From: QIJE01 sp048541835
Lineage (GTDB): Bacteria > SZUA-79 > Acidulodesulfobacterales > Acidulodesulfobacteraceae
Reading direction: 5' to 3'
DNA: 64,000 bases
Assembly: GCF_048541835.1 (NCBI RefSeq)
Contig: NZ_JBLEOY010000001.1
Location: 496,001 to 560,000 of the forward strand
The position numbers and the translations under genes were made by a program. Each line of letters starts with the position of its first letter. The first letter of the stretch is position 1. The notes below the pieces were generated by a model that saw only the letters and a program-made list of their open reading frames with translations, did no database searches and was not told where the DNA came from. Positions 8,230 to 16,803 of this stretch are shown here, piece by piece.

Positions 8230-9423
8230 TTAAACAAAGGTCTTCACCTTGCTTAAATCGAGTGCCGCTTTCTTAAGCTCTTGAATTTTAACAAGCTTTT
8301 CCCACGTAAAATCATCGTCGAACCTACCGAAATGACCATAATTGGATGTCTTGGCATAAATAGGTCTTAAAAGATCAAGGGCTTTAAGCATATTGTAAGG
8401 CTTTAAACTAAAAACCCTGCTTATGGCTGCAGAAATTATATCATCGGAATGAATTCCGGTACCAAAGGTATCCGTCATGACGGATACGGGCTCTGCGATA
8501 CCTATCGCATAAGCAATCTGAACCTCGCATTTTTTTGCAATTCCACTACCTACGATATTCTTAGCGATAAACCTGGCCATATAAGAACCGCTTCTATCGA
8601 CTTTAGAGGGGTCCTTTCCTGAAAAAGCCCCGCCGCCGTGTCTACCCATTCCGCCGTATGTATCGACTATAATTTTTCTTCCGGTAAGTCCGGTATCACC
8701 GTTCGGACCGCCTATAACAAAGCGTCCAGTAGGATTTATGAAAAATTTCGTATCTTTATCTATAAGTTCGGCGGGTATAGTTTTATCGATAATCTCAGAT
8801 ATTACCGCTTCTTTAAGGCTTTCCTGCGATATTGAATCGGTATGCTGCGTAGAGATAACGATGGATGTAATTTTATCGGGTTCGCCGTTAATATATCTAA
8901 CCGAAACCTGCGATTTTCCATCCGGTCTGATAAAATCTAAAATGCCGGCTTTCCTGACATCGGCAAGCCTCTTGGTGAGTTTATGGGCATAATAAATCGG
9001 GGCAGGCATAAAGTCATCCGTTTCCGATGTCGCATACCCGAACATAAGCCCCTGGTCTCCCGCACCCTGGTCTTCTTCTTTTTCCCTTCCGACTCCCATG
9101 CTTATATCGGAAGACTGTTTACCGACAGCGGTAATTATTCCGCAACTCTTATAATCAAAACCGATAGCCGAATCGTCATACCCTATTTCTTTTATTACAT
9201 TCCTGATTATATCTTGGTAATTTACGGTACCGTTTGATGTAACCTCGCCTGCTACGGCGACAAGCCCCGTCGTTACCATCGTCTCCAACGCAACCCTGGA
9301 ATATTTATCCTGCGCAATAAAATCATCGAGAATGGAGTCCGATATTTTGTCGCATATTTTATCGGGGTGCCCTTCCGTCACCGATTCGGATGTAAAAATA
9401 AAGCTGCCTTTTTGATTGCTCAT
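8230..9423 (-). CDS. metK: S-adenosylmethionine synthetase
   Basis: 397 residues, normal for MetK. It makes S-adenosylmethionine from methionine and ATP. The N-terminal TSESVTEGHPDKICD (methionine/ATP site), GAGDQGLMFGYA near residue 120, and the glycine-rich phosphate loop GGGAFSGKDPSKVDRS near residue 265 are all intact. The ribosome-binding site AAGGTG is about seven bases before ATG, behind a strong candidate promoter. I found no SAM-riboswitch-like fold in the 113-base leader and spacer. Confidence 0.98.
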   Translation of the reverse strand: MSNQKGSFIFTSESVTEGHPDKICDKISDSILDDFIAQDKYSRVALETMVTTGLVAVAGEVTSNGTVNYQDIIRNVIKEIGYDDSAIGFDYKSCGIITAVGKQSSDISMGVGREKEEDQGAGDQGLMFGYATSETDDFMPAPIYYAHKLTKRLADVRKAGILDFIRPDGKSQVSVRYINGEPDKITSIVISTQHTDSISQESLKEAVISEIIDKTIPAELIDKDTKFFINPTGRFVIGGPNGDTGLTGRKIIVDTYGGMGRHGGGAFSGKDPSKVDRSGSYMARFIAKNIVGSGIAKKCEVQIAYAIGIAEPVSVMTDTFGTGIHSDDIISAAISRVFSLKPYNMLKALDLLRPIYAKTSNYGHFGRFDDDFTWEKLVKIQELKKAALDLSKVKTFV

Positions 9424-9469
9424 GATGGTTCACCTTTCTTAAAATTATGAATTTTTTATATATATGTTA

Positions 9470-9499
9470 ATAATACAATAAAATAAGTCTTCGGGTCAA
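9470..9499 (-). promoter_or_regulatory. Promoter of metK
   Basis: Read on the minus strand, TTGACC (9499-9494) and TATTAT (9475-9470) are 18 bases apart, each matching the sigma-70 consensus at five of six positions. The predicted transcript starts near 9463 and gives a leader of about 40 bases. It lies in the spacer between rapZ and metK, so metK-ahcY can be expressed independently of the upstream rpoN-hpf-rapZ run. Confidence 0.65.
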
Positions 9500-9536
9500 T
9501 TTATATTTCTAAACGGCTCTTAACCGTCAGCCGAAC

Positions 9537-10418
9537 TTATTTTTTCATATCTCTGTGAAAGTATGATATATCATATTCTTCGCTAACGTTTCCTAGTCTT
9601 TTCTTCAACTCTTCAACTACAAAAACAGACCTGTGAACCCCTCCGGTACAGCCCACCCCGACGGTAAAATAGGACTTATTTTCCTCCTTATAAAGGGGTA
9701 GAGTAAATATCAAAAAATTTCTTATGTATTCTATAAACTTATCGGTTTCGCTAAAAGAAAGCATATACTTTGCTATTTTCCGACTCATACCGGTAAAATC
9801 TTTTAAAGGGGGGATAAAAAACGGATTGGGTAGAAATCTTGCATCGAAAACGGTATCGGCCTCAAGAGGCAATCCATATTTAAAACCGAAAGATATAATC
9901 TTAACCGAAAAAGAGGCGCTGTATGCGGCAAGCCCCTTGAGGCGTGTCGTCAATATGCCTTCTAAATCATGAATTTTAATATCGGACGTATCGACGACAA
10001 TGTCGGCGTTAAGCTTGGCGTCGAAGAGAAGTTGGCGTTCTTTTTTGAGCGCAGTCAAAATATTTCCCTCCGAAATAGGGTGTTTTCTGCGTGTTTCGGA
10101 ATATCTTCTTATAAGGATTTCATCCCTTGCATCAAAAAAGATAAATTTAAAAAACGATGGCATGTTTCTTAAAAATTTAATATAATTTTCAAATTCGTTT
10201 AAAAAACTTTTTTCCCTTATATCTATAACAAAGAGTATATTTTTCAACCTTGCCGACAAACCCAGTTCAAAAAATTTAGGCAGTAAAAGCATAGGCATAT
10301 TATCGACGCAAAAAAAGCCTTTATCTTCAAAAATTTTTAATGCGGATGATTTTCCGGAACCGGAAACACCGCTAATTAAAACTATATTCGGCTTTTCCGC
10401 GTTTTCTTTCAATATCAA
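9537..10418 (-). CDS. rapZ: RNase adapter protein RapZ (YvcJ/RapZ family nucleotide-binding protein)
   Basis: 293 residues. The Walker A motif GVSGSGKS is at 17-24, followed by CVDNMP, and the C-terminal domain signature VGVGCTGGVHRSV is near 253-265. This is the full RapZ/YvcJ architecture. In E. coli RapZ binds glucosamine-6-phosphate and guides RNase E to the GlmZ small RNA. That role is not established outside enterobacteria. The start is TTG at 10418, supported by GGGGAGG four to five bases upstream. Its place after rpoN and hpf is conserved across proteobacteria, though the PTS/HprK genes often present here are missing. Confidence 0.9.
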   Translation of the reverse strand: MILKENAEKPNIVLISGVSGSGKSSALKIFEDKGFFCVDNMPMLLLPKFFELGLSARLKNILFVIDIREKSFLNEFENYIKFLRNMPSFFKFIFFDARDEILIRRYSETRRKHPISEGNILTALKKERQLLFDAKLNADIVVDTSDIKIHDLEGILTTRLKGLAAYSASFSVKIISFGFKYGLPLEADTVFDARFLPNPFFIPPLKDFTGMSRKIAKYMLSFSETDKFIEYIRNFLIFTLPLYKEENKSYFTVGVGCTGGVHRSVFVVEELKKRLGNVSEEYDISYFHRDMKK

Positions 10419-10444
10419 CCTGCCTCCCCGCTATATAATAAATA

Positions 10445-10963
10445 TTATAATTCAGGAGCGATCAAAGAAAAATGACCATTCTTTTCTTTAAAAAGAAAAG
10501 ATATTATGGAAGATTCTTTGTCTCTAAAAATTATAAAATTCTTATTTCGTTTTTCAAGTTTCTGTATCGCTTCGTCTATACTTAAGGGCTGCTTTTCGTA
10601 ATCGTCTTTAATCTCTATACTTGGAGCGCTGTCAACGACAGGGACAAAACCTTCTTCATTATGGTCTTTCCTTCTTGCCTTGTCTTTATATTTTTTAACC
10701 TGAGTCTCGACTTTCCCCATTAAAAGATCAATAGCACTGTAAATATCTGCCGACTTTTCCTCGGCATTAATCGTAAAGTTCTTCGTCAACAGTTTAACCT
10801 GCGCCACACCGGACTCTTTATGTTCGACGCGTTCCACGCTCAGGGTTATATGTACCTCAATAATATTGCTTAAATACTTTTCAAGCTTTAAAACCTTCGA
10901 TTCGGCATACTGTTTTATGGCTTCCGTCGAATCGATGTGCTTAAAGGTAACCTTAATATTCAT
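10445..10963 (-). CDS. hpf: Ribosome hibernation promoting factor, long form
   Basis: 172 residues from ATG at 10963. That start has GGAG nine bases upstream and gives the family N-terminus MNIKVTFKHIDSTEA. The more upstream ATG at 10978 lacks a Shine-Dalgarno sequence. The N-terminal S30AE domain (about 1-100) is followed by a linker and a C-terminal dimerisation domain (LSIDEAIQKLE to the end), so this is the long form that forms 100S ribosome dimers alone. It lies directly downstream of rpoN, a conserved pairing, and probably shares its transcript. Confidence 0.93.
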   Translation of the reverse strand: MNIKVTFKHIDSTEAIKQYAESKVLKLEKYLSNIIEVHITLSVERVEHKESGVAQVKLLTKNFTINAEEKSADIYSAIDLLMGKVETQVKKYKDKARRKDHNEEGFVPVVDSAPSIEIKDDYEKQPLSIDEAIQKLEKRNKNFIIFRDKESSIISFLFKEKNGHFSLIAPEL

Positions 10964-10985
10964 CTGAGTAGTCTCCATTGTTAGT

Positions 10986-12440
10986 TTAATTATTGATTAT
11001 ATTCTTGCTTCTGATACTTGACGACGGTATATCCATAATCTCCCTGTACTTGGCAATAGTCCTGCGGGCAATGACTATGCCCTGCCTTTTTAGAATATCC
11101 GTTATTTCATTATCCCTAAAAGCCCTTCCTGCCGACTCTTCAGAATCTATAATCGTTTTTATTCTTGCCATAACGTTTTTGGAAGAAGAATCGCCATACG
11201 AAGCGCCGGTAAAAAAGCTCTTCAACTCAAGAACCCCGATATGCGTACTTAAATATTTATTAGATGTTGCCCTTGACACCGTCGATTCATGAATATCCAA
11301 TTCTAACGCTATATCTTTTAAGATTAAAGGCTTAAGATCTCCGCTCCCTTTATCGAAATAATCAGATTGTTTATCTATGATCTTTTGGGCTATTTTTAAA
11401 ATGGTTTCCTTTCTCGTATCTATGCTTTTAATCAACCATAAGGCGGACCTAAATCTCTCCTCTACGTAATTTTTCATGTCCTGCGGGACAACGATTTCAC
11501 CGCTTAAAATTTTTTTATAATAAGAGCTTACTCTAATTTCCGGAATATAACCGTCGTTCATAAAAACCACATACTTCCCGTCTTTTTTTTTAAGAAACAG
11601 ATCCGGCGTTATATATCTCGGCTCATCCTTGCCGAAGCTCATCCCCGGATGCGGATTTAGTTTCTTTAAATTCTCTATAGAACTTAATATCGCATCAATA
11701 TGTTCCCCGGTTTCTTTGCTTATCTTTTGATAATTTTTATTTGCAGCCTCTTTTAAATAATTATTGATTATCGTTTTAAGCAAATCATCGCCGCCGAAAT
11801 AATATTCCGCCTGAATCGTCAAGCTTGATGCGACATCTTCGGAAGCAAGGCCTACCGGTTCTAACCTGTATATTCTGCCTAAAACACCGCTTACGAATTC
11901 TCTAATATCTTCTTCGCTGCCGTTTGCAATATCAACCGATACAAACTCCTCAATATCCGGTATAGAGACGGCAAGAAACCCCCTTGAATCCAAATTGCCC
12001 GCAATATATTCGGAAAGTAAAATTTCCTGCTCCGAGAAACATCCCGTTCTGACCTGCTCCATTATATGCTCATACAGGGTCTTGCCGCTACAAAAACTAT
12101 TTTCTATACAATTTTCTATATAATTATTATCGGCGCCTTTATGATTACCGCCGGACTTAGACAAATCGACAAGTTGCTCATTATAGTTTACCAAATATTG
12201 CGCGATCTCCTTAAATTCTTCTTCGCTCTCGACCCTGCCATCCTCCTCCTGTGAGGATTCTTTATTTTTACCGTAATCTTCCTCGGCGTCTACTATCGGG
12301 TTCTCCAATATTTCCTGATTAATCATATCGGAAAGCTCAATATTATTTAACGCCAGCATTTTAATGGCAAGCTGAAGACGCGGCGTCATAATCAGCTGCT
12401 GAGATAACTTTAAATTTTGTCTTAATTCTATACCGCCCAT
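10986..12440 (-). CDS. rpoN: RNA polymerase sigma-54 factor
   Basis: 484 residues. Region I begins with LRQNLKLSQQLIMTPRLQLA, the glutamine/leucine-rich segment that binds activators and core polymerase. An acidic region II follows (EEDYGKNKESSQEEDGR), then the core-binding and helix-turn-helix domains (KDIALELDIHESTVSRA), and the RpoN box ARRTIAKYRE at 458-467, which reads the -24 element. All functional regions are intact. It sits between lptB and hpf, the usual proteobacterial order. No sigma-54 activator gene is in the window. Confidence 0.98.
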   Translation of the reverse strand: MGGIELRQNLKLSQQLIMTPRLQLAIKMLALNNIELSDMINQEILENPIVDAEEDYGKNKESSQEEDGRVESEEEFKEIAQYLVNYNEQLVDLSKSGGNHKGADNNYIENCIENSFCSGKTLYEHIMEQVRTGCFSEQEILLSEYIAGNLDSRGFLAVSIPDIEEFVSVDIANGSEEDIREFVSGVLGRIYRLEPVGLASEDVASSLTIQAEYYFGGDDLLKTIINNYLKEAANKNYQKISKETGEHIDAILSSIENLKKLNPHPGMSFGKDEPRYITPDLFLKKKDGKYVVFMNDGYIPEIRVSSYYKKILSGEIVVPQDMKNYVEERFRSALWLIKSIDTRKETILKIAQKIIDKQSDYFDKGSGDLKPLILKDIALELDIHESTVSRATSNKYLSTHIGVLELKSFFTGASYGDSSSKNVMARIKTIIDSEESAGRAFRDNEITDILKRQGIVIARRTIAKYREIMDIPSSSIRSKNIINN

Positions 12441-12516
12441 ACGATACGACTCCTAAGTGGTAACTAAACGATAGCTATAATAAGCAGTTATAATATATAA
12501 TTATATAACATCAAGC

Positions 12517-13239
12517 TCATACACTCAAATTAAACTTCTCTCCAAGAAAAAATCTCTTTACTATACTGCTTGAAATAATATGTGCAGGCGTACCGTTTTC
12601 TATAATTTTACCGTCGTTAATTATATAAGCGCTATTGCATATTCTAAGTGCCTCCCTTACATTATGGTCGGTTATTAAAATTCCTATAGAATCATCTTTC
12701 AAACCCACAAGAATATCCTGCATATCTTCAACGGCTACCGGGTCTATTCCGGAAAACGGTTCGTCCAACAAAATGAATTTGGGGGAAAGTATAAGCGACC
12801 TTGCAACCTCGACCCTCCTCCTTTCCCCCCCCGATAGACTCATAACCGGCAATTTTCTGACCTTTTCAAGACCGAACTTGCCTATTAATTCGTTAAGCCT
12901 TTCATCTTTTTCTTTATTTGATATTTTTAATAATTCAAAAATGGCAATCAAATTTTTCTCGGTAGTAAGTTTTCTAAAAACCGATGTTTCCTGAGGAAGA
13001 TACCCTACGCCCAACCTGGCCTTTTTATACATAGGTAATTTAGTAATCTCCATATCGTCCAAAAATACGGACCCATTATCGGGCTTCAACATTCCCGAAA
13101 TCATGTTAAACGTCGTAGTCTTTCCTGCACCGTTAGGACCTAAAAGACCCGTTATCTCGCCGGGCATTATCTCTAACGAAACATTGTTTACCACGACTCT
13201 TTTCTTAAATCTTTTTACTAAATTTAAAACCTTTATCAT
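12517..13239 (-). CDS. lptB: LPS export ABC transporter ATP-binding protein LptB
   Basis: 240 residues from ATG at 13239, chosen over an in-frame start at 13275 because it has an AGGT ribosome-binding site, gives the family length and avoids overlapping lptA. Walker A GPNGAGKTT (34-42), Q-loop Gln83, signature LSGGE (135-139), Walker B FILLDE (155-160) and H-loop His192 are all present. It powers LptFG, encoded about 10 kb away at 749-2999. It lies four bases after lptA and upstream of rpoN. Confidence 0.97.
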   Translation of the reverse strand: MIKVLNLVKRFKKRVVVNNVSLEIMPGEITGLLGPNGAGKTTTFNMISGMLKPDNGSVFLDDMEITKLPMYKKARLGVGYLPQETSVFRKLTTEKNLIAIFELLKISNKEKDERLNELIGKFGLEKVRKLPVMSLSGGERRRVEVARSLILSPKFILLDEPFSGIDPVAVEDMQDILVGLKDDSIGILITDHNVREALRICNSAYIINDGKIIENGTPAHIISSSIVKRFFLGEKFNLSV

Positions 13240-13243
13240 TATA

Positions 13244-13765
13244 TTACCTATTTTTTTTACCGAAAGATTTGCCAACGGTTAAAGACTTATTGGAATATAC
13301 CACTGCGCTGACTCTCCTTTCGGCGTCGCCTATAACGGTAGAAATACCCGTAGCAAAATTGACGATTATTTTTTTTCCGGCAATTTTATTCTTCCCTTCA
13401 TATGCAACCGGGTTTTTCGTTATAACAACAATTCCTTTTTTATCGTAATAAACTGCCTTACCCCCGGTAATATTGTTTTTTCCTTTTATAATATGCACAT
13501 TTCCGGTTGCAACGAGCATTTTAATCTTATGTTTCTTCGTATAAACGACATTTAATACCGAGGAGAATATTCTAAGACCCCCCTTGATCACGACTACATG
13601 CCCGGTAAATACGGCAGTATCTTTTTTATTGTTTACCCTCAATGAGTTCGAAGTTATATTTGTTTCGGGTTGCAATTTATTGGTAATGCCGAATCCTTCT
13701 CCCGGAAAAATAAAAAGAAAACTTAAAAAAACAAATAAAATTAAGAAGTATGAATTTATTTTCAC
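13244..13765 (-). CDS. lptA: Lipopolysaccharide transport periplasmic protein LptA
   Basis: 173 residues with a signal peptide (hydrophobic residues about 5-20, probable cleavage after the GEGFG region). An OstA-like beta-jellyroll follows, with repeated strands such as AVFTGHVVVIKG and MLVATGNVHIIKG. LptA monomers build the periplasmic bridge that carries LPS from LptC to LptD. Its start overlaps the lptC stop by four bases, which indicates translational coupling. The C-terminus is very basic (SFGKKNR). Confidence 0.9.
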   Translation of the reverse strand: MKINSYFLILFVFLSFLFIFPGEGFGITNKLQPETNITSNSLRVNNKKDTAVFTGHVVVIKGGLRIFSSVLNVVYTKKHKIKMLVATGNVHIIKGKNNITGGKAVYYDKKGIVVITKNPVAYEGKNKIAGKKIIVNFATGISTVIGDAERRVSAVVYSNKSLTVGKSFGKKNR

Positions 13766-14358
13766 CCTGTTATTTCCCCGCTATTTTTATTATTATGTTT
13801 GTAAGATATGAAATGAACGTCTTTTCGTAATATAAAAATACCTTTTTTAATATAGATAATAAGCATCTTCCCCGAAATAAAATAGTTTTTTCCTCTAATT
13901 TCCATATAGCCGGGGGCGATAATTTTATTCTCTTTTACAAAAAAACGAATCATATTGGTTTTCATCCGTACCCCCCTTGCATATTTTATTATAACATCTC
14001 CTGAAATTATAATATTTTTTGAAACGGTATTTAAGCGCCCGAATTTTCCGGTTATAATATATGCAGGTTTTTTATTTTTTCCGTAAATATATGCATTAAC
14101 ACCATTAAGCTTAATAACCTCCTCTTTTTGTGAGCGATAATTTAGGCCCTTAGAAAATATCTCATAGGCGAGAACGCCCTTTTTAAAAAATTTATAATCG
14201 ACCTTCTTTAAACTTATATAGCCCTTAGAAATTTTAAAATTCAGCAGGTCTTTTTTATTGTTCAAATAATGAATAATTAAAAAAAATCCAAGTATGAGAA
14301 GGAAAACAATACCCGATATAAGGGTTATTTTCCTCAAAATTTGCCGATCTAAAAGCAT
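13762..14358 (-). CDS. lptC: LPS export ABC transporter periplasmic protein LptC
   Basis: 198 residues, with a single N-terminal membrane helix (about 10-30) and a periplasmic beta-jellyroll of the LptC/OstA type. LptC anchors LptA to the inner-membrane LptB2FG complex. The sequence is poorly conserved apart from fold-level patterns such as ISGDVIIKYARG, so the call leans on position between kdsC and lptA, the conserved order in Gram-negative genomes. It overlaps lptA by four bases. Confidence 0.85.
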   Translation of the reverse strand: MLLDRQILRKITLISGIVFLLILGFFLIIHYLNNKKDLLNFKISKGYISLKKVDYKFFKKGVLAYEIFSKGLNYRSQKEEVIKLNGVNAYIYGKNKKPAYIITGKFGRLNTVSKNIIISGDVIIKYARGVRMKTNMIRFFVKENKIIAPGYMEIRGKNYFISGKMLIIYIKKGIFILRKDVHFISYKHNNKNSGEITG

Positions 14359-14366
14359 TATTTTTT

Positions 14367-14888
14367 TTATAGGTTATTTAAAAAATTTGAAAGAAGTCCT
14401 TTTTTTTCCAATATAATATCGCAAACCTCTCTTACAGCCCCGTATCCGCCCTCTTTAACGGTTATAATGTCGGCATGAGCCCCGACATATTCCGGCGCAT
14501 TCGGAACAGATGCGGAAACGGCAGCCGATTTTAGAAGCTCAATGTCTACTATATCGTCGCCCATATAAAATAAATTTTTAACGGTCATGCTATAGTCTTT
14601 TAAAATCAGCTCTAAAGCGTTATATTTGTCTCTGCATCCCTCTATGTAAAAATCTACGCCGAGTTCTTTTGCCCTGATAGCAGCGGCGTTGCTTATCCTA
14701 GCGGAAATCATACCTACTTTAAGCCCTGATTCCCTGACCAATTTTATACCCGCACCGTCGCGGACGAAAAATGTTTTCATTTCAATCCCGTTTTCCGACA
14801 AATATATCCTTCCGTCGGTCAAAATTCCGTCGATATCAAAAACTAAGATTTTTATGTCCTTAAAGCTGGAATCAATTCCGTAATTCAT
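14367..14888 (-). CDS. kdsC: 3-deoxy-D-manno-octulosonate 8-phosphate phosphatase
   Basis: 173 residues, a capless C0 HAD phosphatase. Motif I is DIDGILTDG with Asp18 and Asp20, and motif IV GDDIVDIEL near residue 117 completes the site. Next to the Kdo pathway genes kdsD and kdsA, it dephosphorylates Kdo-8-phosphate to Kdo. lptC follows after eight bases. Confidence 0.95.
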   Translation of the reverse strand: MNYGIDSSFKDIKILVFDIDGILTDGRIYLSENGIEMKTFFVRDGAGIKLVRESGLKVGMISARISNAAAIRAKELGVDFYIEGCRDKYNALELILKDYSMTVKNLFYMGDDIVDIELLKSAAVSASVPNAPEYVGAHADIITVKEGGYGAVREVCDIILEKKGLLSNFLNNL

Positions 14889-14954
14889 ATGAATTCTTGC
14901 CTTTAAAGTTAAGTTAGCGCCTATAATTCTCTCGCATATTTACATTTATTCCGA

Positions 14955-15926
14955 TCAAATTATCCCCGCTTTTACTATATCGTGTATATGTATAACACCC
15001 ACCGGCCTATTATCATCCGCAGATTCGACCGCAAATAGCGACGTAATTTTCAAATCCTCCATTTTTCTCAGGGCATTTACGGCAAGCGTATCTTTCAAAA
15101 TAGTTTTAGGATTTTTAGTCATAATATTTCTGACAGACCTGCCTATGATATTTTCCGCAGAACCCAACAACGCCCTTCTTAAATCTCCGTCCACGATAAT
15201 GCCGCAAAGACAAAGGTTATCGTCTATAACGCCGGTCAATCCCAACCTCTTAGAGTTCATTTCTATAATTGCGTCTTTTAGCAATGCCGAGTCTTTTACC
15301 AACGGAACTTCATTGCCTCTATGCATTATATCTATTACCTTCAAAAATTTTTTACCGATAGAACCCCCGGGGTGAAGCTTGGCAAAATCTTCTTCGAGAA
15401 AATTTCGTTTTTTCAACAAAGAAACCGCCAAAGCGTCTCCTATTGCAAGCTGAACGGTAGTGCTTGCCGTAGGGGCGAGATTATAGGGGCAAGCCTCCTT
15501 CTTTACCGATATATCGAAAAAATAATCCGACAGCGCAAAAAGCCGTGAATTTTTGTTTCCGGAAAATCCTATCACTTTAGCGCCTATAAACTTTATAGCG
15601 GGCAATATGGAGACTATCTCCCTGGTATTGCCGCTGTTAGATAGTATTATCACGGCATCGTTCGACGAAATCACGCCTAAATCCCCATGCGATGCCTCTG
15701 CCGGATGCATAAAAAAAGAGGGTGTGCCGGTACTTGCAAGAGTCGAAGATATTTTCCTTGCAATAATGCCGGATTTTCCCATCCCCGTAAGTATCACCTT
15801 GCCCGTTATATCAATGAGACAATCTATCATTCTTTCAAAATTTTCGTCAAGCCTATCCGTCAGAGCCATTATCGAATCGGCCTCCACTTTTAATACGTCC
15901 GTAGCCGTTTCTAATATATCATGCAT
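14955..15926 (-). CDS. kdsD: Arabinose-5-phosphate isomerase
   Basis: 323 residues, with an N-terminal SIS sugar-isomerase domain (GMGKSGIIARKISSTLASTG near 48-67, HPAEASHGDLG near 78-88) followed by two CBS domains from about residue 205. This is the standard KdsD/KpsF layout. It converts ribulose-5-phosphate to arabinose-5-phosphate for Kdo synthesis. The start overlaps the kdsA stop by eight bases, so the genes are probably coupled. Lipopolysaccharide Kdo is the likely role, given kdsA, kdsC and the lpt genes alongside. Confidence 0.96.
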   Translation of the reverse strand: MHDILETATDVLKVEADSIMALTDRLDENFERMIDCLIDITGKVILTGMGKSGIIARKISSTLASTGTPSFFMHPAEASHGDLGVISSNDAVIILSNSGNTREIVSILPAIKFIGAKVIGFSGNKNSRLFALSDYFFDISVKKEACPYNLAPTASTTVQLAIGDALAVSLLKKRNFLEEDFAKLHPGGSIGKKFLKVIDIMHRGNEVPLVKDSALLKDAIIEMNSKRLGLTGVIDDNLCLCGIIVDGDLRRALLGSAENIIGRSVRNIMTKNPKTILKDTLAVNALRKMEDLKITSLFAVESADDNRPVGVIHIHDIVKAGII

Positions 15927-16803
15927 GCCACTTTGATATCTCTAAAATACCTTTTAATTCGTCTTTAAACGAACTTAAATAAACCGAATTGGCAGAGTCG
16001 CTTAACGCCTGCGGGGGATCGGTATGAACCTCAAAAAATATGCCGTCAACTCCCACCGCCGAAGCGGCCCTTGCAAGCGGCATAACATATTTTCTGTCTC
16101 CGGAAGAACCGGAACCGGAACCGCCCGGAAGCTGTACGCTGTGCGTAGCGTCGAAAACGACAAGGGCGCCGAACTCCTTCATTGCTATCAGCGACCTGAA
16201 ATCCACTACGAGGTTGTTATAACCGAAACTTACACCCCTTTCGGTCAAGATTATCTTATTATTTCCAACTGATTTTATCTTCTCTACGATATATTTCGTA
16301 TCCCACGGAGCCAAAAACTGCCCCTTTTTAACGTTAACTATTCTCCCCGTTTTTGCCGCCTCTAAGAGCATATCCGTTTGTCGAGACAAAAACGCCGGTA
16401 TCTGAATTATATCAAGAACGGCTTTAGCCTTTTCTATCTCGTGAACATCGTGAACATCGCTTAAAACCGGAATACCGTATTTTGTTTTAATGCCTTCAAG
16501 TATTTCAAGCCCCTTATCAATTCCGGGACCCCTGAAGGAATTAATGGACGTTCTATTCGCTTTATCGTAAGATGCTTTAAATATAAGATTAAAATTAAGC
16601 TCTTCCGAATAGCCCTTTAAGATTCCGGCAATATTATCCGCAGTCTCGGCATCTTCTATAACGCACGGTCCTGCTATGATAAACGGATAAGTATTATTGG
16701 ATTTGAAGTTTAATAAATGCCCTAAATCATCTTTTGCAAAAATATTAGCTGTTTTCATGGTCGGAAAATTATAACGCAAGGGTTTTCCTCTTATTTTTTG
16801 CAT
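15919..16803 (-). CDS. kdsA: 2-dehydro-3-deoxyphosphooctonate aldolase (Kdo-8-phosphate synthase)
   Basis: 294 residues from 16803, which has GGAG about ten bases upstream and overlaps the pyrG 3' end by 35 bases. An internal ATG at 16758 would give a more typical N-terminus but has a poorer ribosome-binding site. Motifs include AGPCVIED, KASYDKANRTS, the phosphate-binding FRGPG, and DATHSVQLPGG. It condenses phosphoenolpyruvate with arabinose-5-phosphate. pyrG lies just upstream, fitting the CTP requirement for CMP-Kdo formation. The CMP-Kdo synthetase gene kdsB is not in the window. Confidence 0.95.
   Translation of the reverse strand: MQKIRGKPLRYNFPTMKTANIFAKDDLGHLLNFKSNNTYPFIIAGPCVIEDAETADNIAGILKGYSEELNFNLIFKASYDKANRTSINSFRGPGIDKGLEILEGIKTKYGIPVLSDVHDVHEIEKAKAVLDIIQIPAFLSRQTDMLLEAAKTGRIVNVKKGQFLAPWDTKYIVEKIKSVGNNKIILTERGVSFGYNNLVVDFRSLIAMKEFGALVVFDATHSVQLPGGSGSGSSGDRKYVMPLARAASAVGVDGIFFEVHTDPPQALSDSANSVYLSSFKDELKGILEISKWHA

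Noticed and set aside
9424..9536. A SAM riboswitch before metK
   Set aside because: The 113-base spacer shows a promoter but no multi-stem conserved core; the only inverted repeat (CGGCT/AGCCG near 9513-9532) is short and lacks a T-run.
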